Origin: Camellia lanceoleosa
Taxonomy: Eukaryota; Streptophyta; Magnoliopsida; Ericales; Theaceae
DNA length: 64,000 nucleotides
Reading direction: 5' to 3'
NCBI GenBank assembly: GCA_025200525.1
Contig: CM045761.1
Coordinates: 83,462,506 to 83,526,505 of the forward strand
Shown: positions 1 through 12,661 of the stretch, piece after piece
How positions within the stretch are numbered: position 1 is the first letter of the stretch
How the letters are laid out: the number at the start of each line of letters is the position of its first letter
Notes under the pieces: model-generated
What the model was told of the DNA's origin: nothing
Seen by the model: only the letters and a program-made list of their open reading frames with translations
Databases searched by the model: none
Position numbers and translations under genes: made by a program

Positions 1-460
1 ACATGCTACGGTGGAGTAACTCTTCCAAAAGAGTGACGTCATACTCGATACACCGTACAGATATTAGTCTAGTCGCTTTCTAGCGCCTAACCCGAATTCT
101 CTATTTGCTCGCCTTCTAGGCGCCAAATGAGATCTCGCATCTGGCTAATCATAACAGGCACAACATGGAAAGTGGGTACTAACATCCATGTTTGGTCCTT
201 AACACGACCTCATCTTGGTTGTAACCAAGGCGACATGCATAGTGGATTATTTAAGCCTCTCTTGGCTCCAAATAAAAATAAACCACTAGTCTCAACCTTG
301 CTCGCTCCCAAGCGCCAAGGGCGATTGCTCGTGTGAGTGAGCTAATCTTGCCTGCTGACATCATCATCTGCTAATCATTATGACACAAACCATAATAGTG
401 TCAACATCCCATCATCTCAAAATAAGTGATCGATTTTAAAAAAAATGACCACAGCTTGCG

Positions 461-660
461 CAATTCTAGATTCCAAACATAAGCCTTATCAGCACCTCTT
501 GCGATAAGTATATACAACGGAATCCACCATGTGCGCCTCACATGAAGTGATTCAAAATCACAATCCTAGATTCCAAACATAAGCCTTATCAGCACCTCTT
601 GCGATAAGCATATACAATGGAATCCTCCATGTGCGCCTCACATGAAGTGATTTAAGATCA
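461..660. repeat. 100-bp tandem duplication (2 copies)
   Basis: Two adjacent copies, 461-560 and 561-660, differ at only a few bases. Both contain the stretch CCAAACATAAGCC and end in CACATGAAGTGATT followed by AGATCAC or AAATCAC variants. It lies inside the domain-less LTR element. Confidence 0.9.
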
Positions 661-1499
661 CTATCTCTTGTGCAATATCCTCTCCAAAGATATTTTGGTG
701 ACCAATTTGCGTTCATTCTTGATCGTAACTAGCGCAGAATCGTAACTAGCGCATTGAATCTTACAAAGAGCAAATTAATATACTACTAGTAAAAGTATTC
801 TATCCACAGACTAATGAGCAAGGCCAATGTCTAAACAACTCAGTTGACCATTTACCAAAGATAACACTTATCATGCGAATCGCCCACATAGCGTACTTTA
901 GGCTTCCACAACAAAGAAAAGATCAAGGAATATAGGTCACTGTTTTTCCCAAAGACAATCCGAGGATTCACTCAATAGCTAAGGCTCGCTTTTACCGATA
1001 GGTAAGTCAATGGGTTTGCAATTTTGCATCTAGAATCGTTCTAGGATATTCCTAATGTAAGTCATCGAAGACAAAATAGGAATTCTCCCAAAACAATCCC
1101 TAAGGATCACACATCCGAGCATATAAATTACATCACCCATGTCCATCATATCTAAAATAGAGGACTGCCCACCCTAGGTGGCGATAACCTTATAAATTCT
1201 TCGCTCATAATGACTAAGTAAGGAAACAGCTCTTTTTGGACCATTGATCATACCTCAGTGGTCTTTATCGATCATCGTCGGCCTATCATGGCTTCACGAA
1301 ATCTAAGAACCACTATTTGGATAACTGTTTTAGGCTGTAAAAGATTTATTGGAACTAGCAACCTTTTGCGCTCCTAACTTTTCACCATAAAAACAGAAGA
1401 TAAATCCCTACGGATCTACTTATCCAATTCTCCAACGAGAAGTTGGGTCACAATGTCCATAAATCAATGTTCCGAACTTATGTCAATCATAGCCTAAGT

Positions 1500-1557
1500 C
1501 AAAATAACCTCACTCCCCAAGAGGAAGTCAAAATAACTTCACTCCCCAGAAGGAAGT
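1500..1557. repeat. 29-bp tandem duplication (2 copies)
   Basis: Copies at 1500-1528 and 1529-1557 share CAAAATAACNTCACTCCCCA followed by an AGGAAGT end. Same element as the 100-bp duplication. Confidence 0.85.
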
Positions 1558-2121
1558 CTTCTCATGGTCTACACCTTCCTCAATGGTGCGACTTTTCGGT
1601 GTCTAGCGAGCCTTATGCCTCAACAATGACTATCCAAATTACGCATAACTTTAGAACAGTTCGCCGTCATAATGGAAAGTCAACCAAATTATAGAAATGG
1701 TTAATCCTCAAAGACTTTGTCTTAAACTGCGCAACATTAATCCACTTTCTAAAAACAGGAGACTAGAGCCTTTGGCATTATCCTAGGCTCTTTATCATCT
1801 TGCGGAGCAATTATGAATGTTTCCTTCTCAATCACCCAGTGATGACGTGAAAAATCTTCACATTCGCTACCACGCAACTAAGAATGTAGAGTATTTTTCT
1901 CTAATGGAGTAATCCATTAGTAGGCATATCGCTCCCACTGTCCCTAGGATATTGGAAATTTCTTTCCATTCTCAACTAGGCTACATAAAAGCGCTATGCT
2001 TAGAATTCTCTATCTTATAGAGTTCCAAAACTCTATACACGTCACCTTTACTAAGAAAACTTTATGTGACTTAGTTACACTACCACAAAGCTGCTTACCT
2101 ATATGCATATGACCCGGAGGA

Positions 2122-2207
2122 TTTACATGACAGCATACAATAATGCGCCACATAACCCTATGTGTTTACAAGACAGCATACAATAATGCGCTATAGAACC
2201 TTAGGTC
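2122..2207. repeat. 43-bp tandem duplication (2 copies)
   Basis: Both copies hold ACAGCATACAATAATGCGC, at about 2130 and 2173. The flanking bases match less well. Confidence 0.8.
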
Positions 2208-3520
2208 TTAACTTCGCAATCTTATGAGAAGTAGAATAAAGATAAGCTGCTTAATGGTTCTGATTGCCCATAGATGGCTCTCTGCTAACCCATTACTCAA
2301 AATGGAGTGTAAAATCGATATGGAGGGCTTGAGTTAGGGATATAGGCGACAAACTAGTGCAATTCCTAATTGGGAAACATTTTGCCATTATCCACCTAAC
2401 ATTAACAATATTTAACTCCTTATCTCTACTACACCATTGTGTTGTTGAGTATTAGGAATAATCAATTTTCTAAGCATCCATTTCTCTTCAGAGTTCTCTA
2501 AAATAACTCAAATAGATACTGCCACCTTGGTCAAAACTAAAAGCACAAAAGTCAATTATCTAATTGATCTCAACCTCATATGTGCAATGTCAAAAAATCA
2601 TCTCAAAACTTTTGACTTATGGGAGATCAAATAGTCTTGACTCGAGATCGTACCGTAATCTATAAATGTGTCAAGATTGAGGCATAGCTATCATACCCTT
2701 ACACATATCTAGTCACAAAATCATAGTGGACTAAATGCCAATACAAATGACCTTCTATGGCTTTCCTACTTACTTGTGCAACCATTGCGAACAAAGTTAC
2801 ACATTCACATGAGAACATAATGTCATAAGCGAGTGGGCCTGAGAAGGCCTACTCAAACCATCGTGTCATCATCTCATTAATGTGATTAAGTATAATAAGC
2901 CATCGGTTCATGACCAATGTCATAAACTAATTCCAATCATCTTTATGTGTGAGTTCTCGAAGACCAGTTTTAAAGGTTTAGGCCCAACTAGGTAATGACT
3001 CACAACTAACTCATATTCACTAGATCATAAAAGGATGTCATGGAGATATCAAGTGCGCCTAAGTCGCATATTTAACTAGTAAGTGCTAATCCCCTGCACC
3101 TTCAAGTCAATTTTATTCTCCATACACTTTAACGCATCTAGTTGAAAAAATAACGATACTCCTCGTGCCATATCTATTTCTCGCTTCATAGTTACTTGCA
3201 ATTAATTCTACTATCCACAAGAAGGAGAGAATAAGCTATCAATCTTTGACAGCTCTTGAAGTAACTTAAGCGGGAATTAGGCTAAAGAGTCTAATTCAAC
3301 ACAATGCTCTCACTATCTATGTGTCTCGATCTTAGAGTCATAACAACCTTGTCGGCCTTGACCTTTTCATTACTATCTTTGCAGCGTTTATGCTTAGTAG
3401 TAAACGTTTTTCAAAAACGTTAGCCTAGCTAAGGAATCATACAAAGAAGCCCCTCCTCATGTCTCGCACCTAAGTGTGGAAACAGTAAGTGTCCTGACTT
3501 AGACAAGTTGGCAATGCTCA

Positions 3521-3600
3521 TAGATTTTGCAGCCACTAAGCGCTAATCTTTTCACTTAGTGTTAATAGATTTTGCAGCTTCTAAGCGCTAATCTTTTAAC
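3521..3600. repeat. 45-bp tandem duplication (2 copies, second slightly short)
   Basis: TAGATTTTGCAGC followed by CTAAGCGCTAATCTTTT occurs at 3521 and again at 3566. Confidence 0.85.
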
Positions 3601-4533
3601 TTCATGTGATATTTCAATGCACACTATAATAGTGCATGAAATTTTGCTCTATCCACTCCCAATAATTGGGTAGAGAGCAAAACACTGCTTATACTGGCTA
3701 CTCGTCTTACACTTAATGACTAATTTATTTAAGCTTGCATTTCTTGAATGACGTGACTCTTGAATGTTACTTCATCCAATGATGTAACATTATTAACAAG
3801 TCAAATTACAAAGTCAATCCATGTGACTCAATAGTCAAGATCATATACAGATCTATTGAGGGCTTACTAATTTCATAACTCCAAAACTCGCCAACCAAAA
3901 CTACGTAGCATGCCGCTAACCATAGCGCACACATTAGTTTTATTGTGCCAAACAAGGCAACAAAACCACGGCGACTTTGAGTCATGTTTCCTTACTTTGG
4001 CCAATTAAGGTTTGACCTAAAGTCTCCAAGACTTTTGCTCATCTAAAGAATGGGATTAGTTTGTTCACATTTGAACATCTCTACTAAGTCTAGGTCAACC
4101 AAATTAACTTCCATAAGTTAAGTTAATTTAGAGAGAAATTGCATTGGGATTAATTTGATTAGCGTAATATAATTTTGCATAAAAATCTAAATTAAGTAGT
4201 GATAATATTACACAAGTCGCAAGATCGAAAATCCGCTAAGCTCGTAATCATCTCTTGCGTCACAAGTGACAATTATCCAAAATTTAATTTAATTTATGCG
4301 CAAAATATTGGTTTTCGGGAGCTAATCTAAAAAAAATTTCTCTCAACGAATAACCTCCTTGACTATAGCATATACAAAGCATGATAAATTCCATACAATA
4401 GCATCATAATGTAAATTTACAAATAACTCATGCTATATTCATTTAATAATGGAATTCTAATAAATAAATAAATAAATAATCATGCTCCTCTAATTTCAAC
4501 ATATTAAAAATCTAAAAAATATGTTGTATTCAA

Positions 4534-4809
4534 TATTCAGATTATGCCATAATTAAAGTCTACATCATTTTGAAATTTTCTGGAATTTTTTGGAATATTC
4601 TGGAATTTTAAACAACTAATAAACAAATAAAATTAGAAACAAAAAATCCAGAATTGATAAACCGAGACAATATTCAGATTATGTCATAATTAAAATGTAC
4701 AACATTCTGAAATTCTCTGAAATTTTTTCTGAAACATTCTGGAATTTTAAATAACTAATAAATACACATAAAATTAGAAATAAAAAATCCAGAAGCTGAT
4801 AAACAGAAA
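4534..4809. repeat. 137-bp tandem duplication (2 copies)
   Basis: TATTCAGATTATG starts each copy, at 4534 and 4671. Both continue through a series of TCTGGAATTTT variants to a shared AAAATCCAGAA end. Very AT-rich. Confidence 0.85.
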
Positions 4810-5079
4810 AATATTCCCAGTAAATAGTAAACCATTTCAGAAGTCCACAATAAAAATTCAACCCTAAAATTATTTATGCAATACCGTAATCATTTTAAAG
4901 CATAAAAATGAATTATTAACACGAAAAAATATTTTTATTTTCGTAAAATTTTCAAAATTTTACAGAAGATACAAAATTTAATTACGAGTCTAACGGTACC
5001 AACCATGCTTAAAACAAAGCTATAACGAATAAATTATGGCCATTTAGCAATCTGAAATTAAAAAAAAAAAAGCAGAGCC

Positions 5080-5345
5080 TTAGAGCCAAGGTAGCGGCTC
5101 TCGGCTCGGCTCGCTTCGCCATCGCCTCGAGCTCGGTAGCAGCTCAGCAGTTGTGGCAGCGGCGTGGCGTGGCGCACGATGGTGCGGCTCGAAGCGCAGC
5201 TAGCGGCTTGGCCACGGAAGGAGGGCGGCTCGCAGCGTGGGAAGCGCGCTAAGCGGCGTGGATGACGTGGCGTAGCGTGGTGGCAGCCGGCGTCGGATGG
5301 CGATGTAGCTCACGCCGCCTTCCACGGTATTTTCTGCTCCGGTTT
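5080..5345. other. GC-rich island inside the LTR element
   Basis: A stretch of strongly GC-rich sequence with repeated GGCGTGG and GGCTCG words stands out in AT-rich surroundings. It lies a few hundred bases inside the primer site, where a leader or gag start would be expected on the minus strand. A short minus-strand frame opens here, but it is simple in composition and matches no family I recognise. Confidence 0.5.
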
Positions 5346-5534
5346 TTGTACTGTCGGACTCCATTTTTCACCATAAAAACAATTATGGCATTAAAAATGG
5401 CATTTAAACAACATAAAAATGAGATGTATCACATTCTCAATCTAATTTTCATGCAAATAATGTGTATGTATATCTGTATAAAATTATATACATATTTTAT
5501 CGCATACAAATAAGCACGAAAATACCCATATTCA

Positions 5535-5546
5535 GCTCTGATACCA
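5535..5546 (-). other. Primer binding site, initiator Met tRNA type
   Basis: The minus strand reads TGGTATCAGAGC, complementary to the 3' end of plant initiator Met tRNA. It is one base from the LTR at 5548 and fixes the element's orientation. Confidence 0.85.
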
Positions 5547-5547
5547 A

Positions 5548-6030
5548 TGTAAATCATCAAGCACTATAACGCAGCGGAATAAAAATTAATAAGATCATAC
5601 CTTTTTAGATATAATCTGAACTCTGATGGATCTCGTGGGTAAATCACGTGCTTCCTGAATCTAGTCAATCAACCCAGCAGTGGGGTGATATTACAATGGT
5701 GAATATCACCCACACAAATCACAGTGCAAATGGCTTATTGATTGTTGTTTATGGGAGAGAGTTAGTATATGGGAGAAACTGTATATTGGAAAAAAGATCA
5801 AAAACATACGTTCTTTTCTTTAGGAGAGAGTCTGTGTATCTCTTAATCTCCTATATCCATATATCAGATATATAATGTTATTATTATCTATCCATATCAG
5901 TTAATGGAGATAATATCTATACCTGAGTGGTTATCCTAAACAGGTTTGAATTCAAATTCAAAAACCATTTGGTTAAGGTTCAAATTCAAATGTTGAAATG
6001 GTCATGCCACATGGGCGCCCATTTCTAACA
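5548..6030 (-). repeat. 5' LTR (483 bp) of the domain-less retroelement
   Basis: On the minus strand the LTR begins TGTTAGAAATGGGCGCC and ends in ACA just before the primer site, giving the usual TG...CA termini. Its middle contains TATA-like runs around 5850-5880 that could serve as a promoter. No second copy is in the window, so the LTR limits rest on the primer site and terminal dinucleotides, not on an alignment. Confidence 0.7.
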
Positions 6031-6940
6031 TGATTTGACGCCCTTTTCTTTAATCATTTTTTCGGGGCGTGAAGTGGCGACTTGTCGGTTTGGGCCAAAG
6101 TCGGCCTTGGTTTCAGTTGGGTGCCAGATATACAAGTTCCAACGGGAAAATCTGACCTGACCCCATGGAATTATGTATTCTTCGTAAATATTGATATAAG
6201 CATATTATTCATTTGTTCAATAAATGAAGTATTAAAACTTGTAATATGACGCTTTTCACTTTTCATAAAAGCAGAACCCTCACTCTTCTTTATTGTTCAG
6301 TTAAAAAATTAAGTTTTTTTTTTTTTTTTTTTCTTGTAAAATCAAATTCATTTAGTAAAAAATTAGGGTTTTTATTAATTGTAAAATTAGGATATGTTCA
6401 ATTCACCAACCTGATCCGCATCACAGGCCAAATTCACCTAATCCGCTCCGTTGATTTAGAAAGCGTGGGTGGTCAAATGCGAATGAGATTTTTTCAACCC
6501 AAATTTCATTCATTTGGGTGGCATATGACATGTAACTTGTCTGACAAAACCCTTTTATTGGGTCCCTTTTTGTGAAAAAGGATAACTCGTTTTTTTTTTT
6601 TTTGGCTTCATAAACCGCCTCACCGAGAGGGGGATACTTGTTGACACATTAATATATTTCTATTTTTCTGGAGACGAACTTGCCCTTCCATATATGCGTG
6701 AAAGATTTGAGTGAGAAGAGAAGTCAAGATCAAGCCTTGGCTGTTCAAGCTTTTGCATTCAAAACTAAAAATGTTCAAATCAATGTCGAGCTTATGAACA
6801 GTCTTAAACAAGTTTCTACTCTGGCCAATCTCAATCCAAGCTTAAGATGGCTTCACTGTTTATGTGGTTTTAAGTTACCCGTTAACTTAACTGAGATGAG
6901 TTTGACTTAAGCTCAGTAGTTGTTACAAATAGTCGGGCTA
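6031..6940. other. Intergenic sequence between two LTR elements
   Basis: No gene or recognisable mobile element was found. A homopolymer T run lies near 6315 and another near 6590. Short frames here lack codon structure and are best treated as chance. Confidence 0.5.
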
Positions 6941-6945
6941 AGTTC

Positions 6946-8095
6946 TGTAGGAACAATTTTCTGTGAAAATAAAATAAATAGAAACAAAATCAAACAAATA
7001 AATAAATAACATACCGAATTTATTTATTGAAATTAAAAGAAAATTCAAAGACCAAGTCGAGTGTGTAACACTTTGTCCTTAAGAGAGATTCGCCCCGCTA
7101 CAGTGCTTATAGTTGAGTGGCGTCTATCTTCCAGGATACAATGATCTTCACAAAATTGTTGTAGCACACCAAACAAATTTGTACAGTGAACTAAACCTGT
7201 GTTCTATACTCTCTTTATTTTTTCCTAAAATTATATATGAAGAATATATGCACTGGAGCAAAGTGGACAGCAAATGACAATTTCCAGACTGATTTTCGGA
7301 TACTTTAACACTGCTGGTATGTTGGTATTTATAGGCAATTAAATTTGACCCGAACAGGTGCATTGTGGAAGTGAACAGGTGCAAAACTGAAATGAACAGA
7401 TACATGTTTAAATTCAAACAGATCTGGACACTTGTTTGAATATGTAACTGCTGTTTTGAATCTGTAACTGCCTGGGCAGTTTTGCTAGTGAATCTATCCA
7501 TAATATATAACAGATTGGCAGTTAAAAAGCTGTCCGAAACTTTGCAACTGAAGTGGAATATGGAAGAGACACAAATTTCGAACAAACAATTTGAATTCAA
7601 ATTTAAATTAATTCCCGCAATAAATTTGGAAGAACTCCAAATAAATTTTGTCTAAAAAATTAATATTAGAACCGACATGACCGGTCGGACAGTCGTGGCG
7701 GCGCGCGCGCTCTTGTGTGGTGGTTTAGGCTAAGGTTCACTTTGTCCATAACTCCTCCCTTCTGCAAACTTGGAGTGCCCCTTAGGGCCCAACCCCAGTG
7801 TTGTAGGCTAGAGCTTATATACTCAACAAAACTCTCTTAAAGTTCCAATGTAGAACAAGCCTCACAAAGAAACCCACATTTAAAACTTAAATGTTCAATT
7901 CCACGAACCTGAAAACGACGTTAACTTCCCATTCACTCATAAATGGTTTGGACGTACCGTTTTCACCGTGTGACTTGCCACATGGAAAGGAACACTTCAC
8001 CTCTTCGGACCCGCCCCAAAAGACGTTCGGGGCCCACTCAATTTTGAGCTCAAAGATGGCCCAAAATAAGCCATATATGAACCAATTTTCCAACA
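6946..8095 (-). repeat. 3' LTR of the copia element (1150 bp)
   Basis: Read on the minus strand it starts TGTTGGAAAATTGG and ends CCTACA. It aligns along nearly its whole length with 13183-14273. A minus-strand TATATAAGC at 7813-7821 is the likely TATA box. Confidence 0.93.
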
Positions 8096-8104
8096 ATCCC
8101 CCAC
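8096..8104 (-). other. Polypurine tract of the copia element
   Basis: The minus strand reads GTGGGGGAT directly before the 3' LTR, as expected for the plus-strand DNA primer. Confidence 0.8.
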
Positions 8105-8677
8105 ATGAATGGAATTTGACGGAGAGAAAATGCAACAATATGATCTAATTACAAAGAGTATAGAAATTAGAAATATTCTGCAAAGGATAGGTAGTTTTTG
8201 GCTTTGAACCTTCCCTTGTAAGACATTATCAGATTTACTAGCTAACCAGTGAACATGATGTCTTGAACTATTCAACCGTTTATGTAAACCAAGACAATAG
8301 AACTTACACAGTATATCCCCAAACACAGTTTAGTTCTCACTATTGTGTTCATTTTGGCCCTGAACAACCTAGTCTTTCATGAGTGCTCTAGAGAATTGTG
8401 GCCTTTCACAAATCTCATAGAACCGGCCCAGTTCACACTCATATAGGTAATTCTTATGAAGAGTATCCTGCCATACTCCACTAGGTATACATAGATATAA
8501 GAATCATTAAAAGTATTACTTAACCTAAAATACAGCAGACATCACTATTTCATCAAAGAAATGGATAGAAGTTGGACTCCCAGTGATCCTTCTGAGTCAT
8601 TCACAGCTCGGTTGTCCCTTTGAACCTAGATCTTGAGATCTCCAGTCAACTAGGTTGGATTACCTTTGTGGTAACTC

Positions 8678-9019
8678 TTATTTAATAGGCTTAAGTCCCA
8701 TTTCCCTCGATGAATTCTTAACTAACTCTCTTGCTAACCCTTTGGTTAGTGGATCTGCTATGTTGTCTTTAGACTTTACATATTCAATGGAAATAATTCC
8801 ATTAGAAAGTAGTTGTCTCACGGTATTATATCGACGACGAATGTGTCGTAACTTACCGTTATACATATGACTCTGTACTCTACCTATTGCTAATTGACTA
8901 TCGCAATGTATGCATATAGTAGGCATCGGTTTTGGCCACATTGGAATATCTTCAAGGAAGTGGCGAAGCCATTTGGCTTCTTCCCCAGCTTTGTCTAAAG
9001 CTATGAATTCAAATTCCAT
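8678..9019 (-). pseudogene. Copia RNase H and C-terminal end of pol (broken)
   Basis: The frame contains the Ty1/copia RNase H end. FIALDKAGEEAKWLR comes near the start, then CDSQLAI with a catalytic-type Asp, then HIRRRYNTVRQLL, and finally the NIADPLTKGL motif typical of plant copia. It is continuous with the RT frame upstream except for stop codons between about 9060 and 9245, so pol is not translatable as one chain. The match to the family is strong. Confidence 0.9.
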
Positions 9020-9244
9020 AGTAGACCTAGCAATGCAAGTCTGTTTGGAAGATTTCTAAGATACAGCCACCTCACCATGAGTAAAGACATGCCCACTGGT
9101 GGACTTTGAGTCTTTAGTATCCGATATCCAGTTTGCATCACAGTAATCTTCAAGTACTACTGGATATCTAGTATAATTCAACCCAATGTTACGAGTAAAT
9201 TTGAGGTATCTTGGAACCTTTATAATTGCTTTCCAGTGTTCTAC

Positions 9245-10054
9245 TCATGGATTAATCGTATATCTACTTAATTTACTTACTGCATAAGCTATATCTGGGC
9301 GAGTGCAGTTCATCAAGTACATTAAGCTTCCAATAATTTGGGCATACTCTAATTGAGAAATACTTTCTTGTACATTCTTAGATAGAAACAAATTAACATC
9401 TACAAGTGTTCTAGCAAGATGATCATTATCTTTACTGAATTTGTCAAGTATTTTCTCAATGTAATGAAATGGTGACAAAGCATAACCTTCTGATGTTTTG
9501 GTAATTTTCATACCAAGAATTACATCAGCAATGCCCATGTCTTTCATGTCAAAATGTTTATTCAACATTTTCTTGGTAGTTTTAATCATGTCATTATTAC
9601 TACTTATTATGAGCATATCATCTACATAAAGACATACAATGACATAACTTTTGTCTGTGTTCTTAATGTAAACACATTTGCCACACTCATTAATTTTAAA
9701 TCCATTTGACATCATTGCCTTGTCAAATTTTTCATGCCATTGCTTTGGCGCCTGTTTTAAACCATATAATGATTTAACTAATTTACATACTTTCTTTTCT
9801 TTTCCTGGAACAGAAAAACCTTCTGGTTGTTCCATGTAAATTTCTTCATTTAACTCACTATTTAAGAAAGCGGTTTTCACATCCATTTGATGAATTTCTA
9901 GATTGTACAAAGACGCAATAGCAATTAGCATTCTAATTGATGTTATTTTAGTAATCGATGAGTATGTGTCGAAGTAATCGAGACCTTCTTTTTGTCTATA
10001 CCCTTTGACCACAAGTCTTGCCTTGTATTTGTCAATTGATCTATCCGCTTTCAT
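9245..10054 (-). pseudogene. Copia reverse transcriptase (broken pol segment)
   Basis: The core copia RT blocks are in order: KARLVVKGYRQKEGLDY near the start, then MDVKTAFLNSEL (a catalytic Asp), LVKSLYGLKQAP, and CLYVDDM (the catalytic Asp pair). A stop ends the frame at 9245, and two more stops separate it from integrase at about 10060-10165. The enzyme would copy the element's RNA into DNA inside the virus-like particle. Here it is a relic. Confidence 0.93.
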
Positions 10055-10165
10055 TTTTCTTTTGAAAATCCACTTTTACCCAAGAGGTTTACAACATGGT
10101 GGCAAATCCACTAATTCCCAAGTGTGATTTTGCAATATAGATTCACCTTCACTATTGACAGCTTC

Positions 10166-11533
10166 TTACCATAAAGGAGCTTCTGGACTGGATATAGCCT
10201 CTTTAAAAGTTAAAGGCTCATTTTCCAACAAATATGTTAGAAAATCTGGACCAAAAGATTTTGAGATTCTAGCATGTTTACTATGCCTAAGTTCCTCTTC
10301 CTCATTTTGATCTAACTCTTGCTCTTGATCATGTTCTTGATCATTACTAGTAAAAGTATCAAATGATCTTTTATTAGTACTAGTCTTTTGTCCAGTCTTA
10401 TTTGGAAATACTTGTTCAAAGAATGATGCATTCCGAGACTCAATAATAGTATTTGCATGCATTTCGGTATGTTTTGATTTATAAATCAAAAACCGATATG
10501 TGCTACTATTCTTAGCATAACCAATGAAAATGCAATCAATGGTCTTAGAATCTATCTTAGTCTTTTTAAGACTAGGAATAGCCACTTTAGCCAAACACCC
10601 CCACACTTTTAAGTATTTGTAGGATGGTACTCTTCCATGCCACAATTCATAAGGTGTTTGATTCACTTTCTTTCGGGGTACTTTATTAAGTATATAATTA
10701 GTAGAAAGTATTGCTTCCCCCCACAAGTTCTGAGGTAATCTAGAACTAATTAACATGGCATTTATCATTTCTTTTAAAGTCCTATTTTTCCTTTCAGCAA
10801 TTCCATTTTGCTGAAGTGAGTAAGAAGCGGTGGTTTGATGAATTATTCCATGTGCTTTACAAAATTCACCCAAAGGTGATTCATATTCACCACCTCTATC
10901 ACTTCTAAGTTTCTTGATTTTCTTACTAAGTTGATTTTTAACTTCATTCTTATATTGAATGAAAGTTTCCAAAGCTTCATCCTTGGTTCGAACTAAATAA
11001 ACATAACTATATCTAGTATAGTCATCTATAAAAGTGATAAAATATTTTTTCCCACCTCTTGTTTGAATTGATTTAAAATCACAAATGTCACTATGAATTA
11101 ATTCAAATGGTTCCGTACTTCTTTTAATTGAATGGAAAGGAGTTTTGGATAATTTTGCGTCAACGCAAATTTCACATTTATGATTTGAATCAATGTCAAA
11201 TTTAGGTAAACATTCCATATTAATTAATTTACGCAAAGATCCATAATTAACATGTCCTAGTCTACCATGCCATAAATTTGAAGACTCAAGCAAGTAAGAA
11301 GATGTATTTTTATTAATAACTGAGGGTACAACGGTCATTACATTCATCTTGAAAAGGCCATCAGACATGTAACCTTTTCCTACATACATCCCATTCTTAG
11401 TAAGTATAAATTTATTACTTTCAAACACTAGCCTAAACACATTCTTAATCAACAAAGATCCGGAAACAAGATTCTTGCGAATGTCCGGTACATGCAGCAC
11501 ATTGTTGAGAGTGAGTTCCTTTCCAGATGTCAT
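10166..11533 (-). pseudogene. Copia protease C-terminus and integrase (broken pol segment)
   Basis: A 455-codon open frame. The first part, TLNNVLHVPDIRKNLVSGS, is the usual end of the copia protease. It is followed by the integrase zinc-binding HHCC module (LWHGRLGHVNYGSL with CEICVDAK) and the catalytic core, with Asp in HSDICDF, Asp in LRSDRGGEY, and a Glu downstream around QQNGIAERKNR. A charged Asp/Glu/Gln-rich linker lies near the C-terminus. A stop at 10163-10165 cuts it from RT. The protease active site lies upstream of this frame, around 11640-11700, outside the open stretch. Confidence 0.92.
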
Positions 11534-11733
11534 CTTGAGAACAATCTTCCCTTATCCTTCAACTTTGGAAGTTGAGGAGTTGTCCATAAAAAGTTGTTCA
11601 CCATTGTCCACTATAGAATAAGATATGAACACCTCTTTGTCGGCATAGATATGGCGAGTAGCACCAGTCCACCCACCATTCTTTAGGATTTCCGACAAGA
11701 TTTGCCTCGGAAACTACTGCAGAAAGATTGATA

Positions 11734-12661
11734 TCATCTACACGTCATATGGGCTTGAGCAGGCTTCTTGCTTGTTCTTCTTTTGTTTTTGCCTTTGCTA
11801 CGACAATCTTTGGCCCGATGTCCCTCTTTGTCACAGATGTAACATTTGTCATTAAACTTGTACTTTTTATTTCCCCTCCCCCCCTTTAGAGCCTTGTGAC
11901 GAACTTTCTCCAAAAGACTTCCGTTTCTTGGTTTTTGAAGCATATTGCACCACATTTGCCTTAGACTCCATAGGATGCTTACCAACCTGCTTTTCAGAAT
12001 TGCGGTTGTCCTCCTCAATCCTCAAACACACAATTAATTCTTCTAAAGACATCTCTTTGCACTTATATTTGAGGTAGTTCTTGAACTCCTTCCAGCCTTG
12101 TGGTAATTTCTCAATTAAGGCTGCAACTTGGAAGGATTCACTAAGAGACATGCCTTCTGCATGAATGTCATGCAGAATGAGTTGGAGATCTTGAACTTGG
12201 CTGATCACAGTTTTAGAATCAACCATTACAAAATCTAGGAATTTGCCAACCACAAATTTCTTTGAGCCGGTATCTTCTATTTTGACCTTTTTCTCCAAAG
12301 ACTCCCAAAGTTCCTTTGCTGTCTTGATAGGACTGTAGACGCTGTATAATGTGTTGTCAAGTCCATTCAATATGTAGTTCCAGCAAAGGAAATCGGCATG
12401 TTTCCAGGCATCAACCGCAGCAACCACTTGCTGGTCGGTTTCATCCTCTTTCAAAATAGGAGCATCCTCATGGAGAAAATGAGCCAAGTTCAAAGTTGTA
12501 AGACAGAACAACATTTTCTATTACCATCTTTTAAAATCAGTTCCTGAGAACTTCTTTGGCTTCTCACCGTGATTTACCGGTACTGTCACAACAGGGGAGG
12601 GAGATGGTACAATTGCAGCCACCACACTAGTACTTGTTTGGGCATTAGTTTCAGTAACCAT
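11734..12661 (-). pseudogene. Copia gag (frameshifted)
   Basis: The likely start is the ATG at 12661, just after the leader. The first about 45 codons lead into KKFSGTDFKRW, followed by two in-frame stops, after which a 215-codon frame (12514-11867) resumes with the plant UBN2-type gag signature. The zinc knuckle (CYICDKEGHRAKDC, a CX2CX4HX4C motif) lies in another frame (12018-11734). The frames switch near 11875-11890, at a run of about ten C on the plus strand, so a slippage indel is the probable cause. Gag would form the particle shell and bind the RNA. Confidence 0.9.

Larger units (their letters stand above)
1..6030 (-). mobile_element. LTR-retroelement derivative without recognisable coding domains (LARD-like), runs off the left edge
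   Basis: The right end holds an LTR (5548-6030) and, next to it on its left, a 12-bp match to the initiator-Met-tRNA primer site. This places the 5' LTR on the right and the element on the minus strand. The roughly 5.5 kb of internal DNA shows no long reading frame and no gag, protease, integrase or RT motif that I could recognise on either strand. The second LTR must lie left of base 1 if it exists. An internal region of this size with intact priming signals but no proteins fits a large retrotransposon derivative (LARD). A copia element eroded beyond recognition by eye is the alternative. The element limits and orientation come from the PBS and LTR; the class is inference. Confidence 0.6.
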
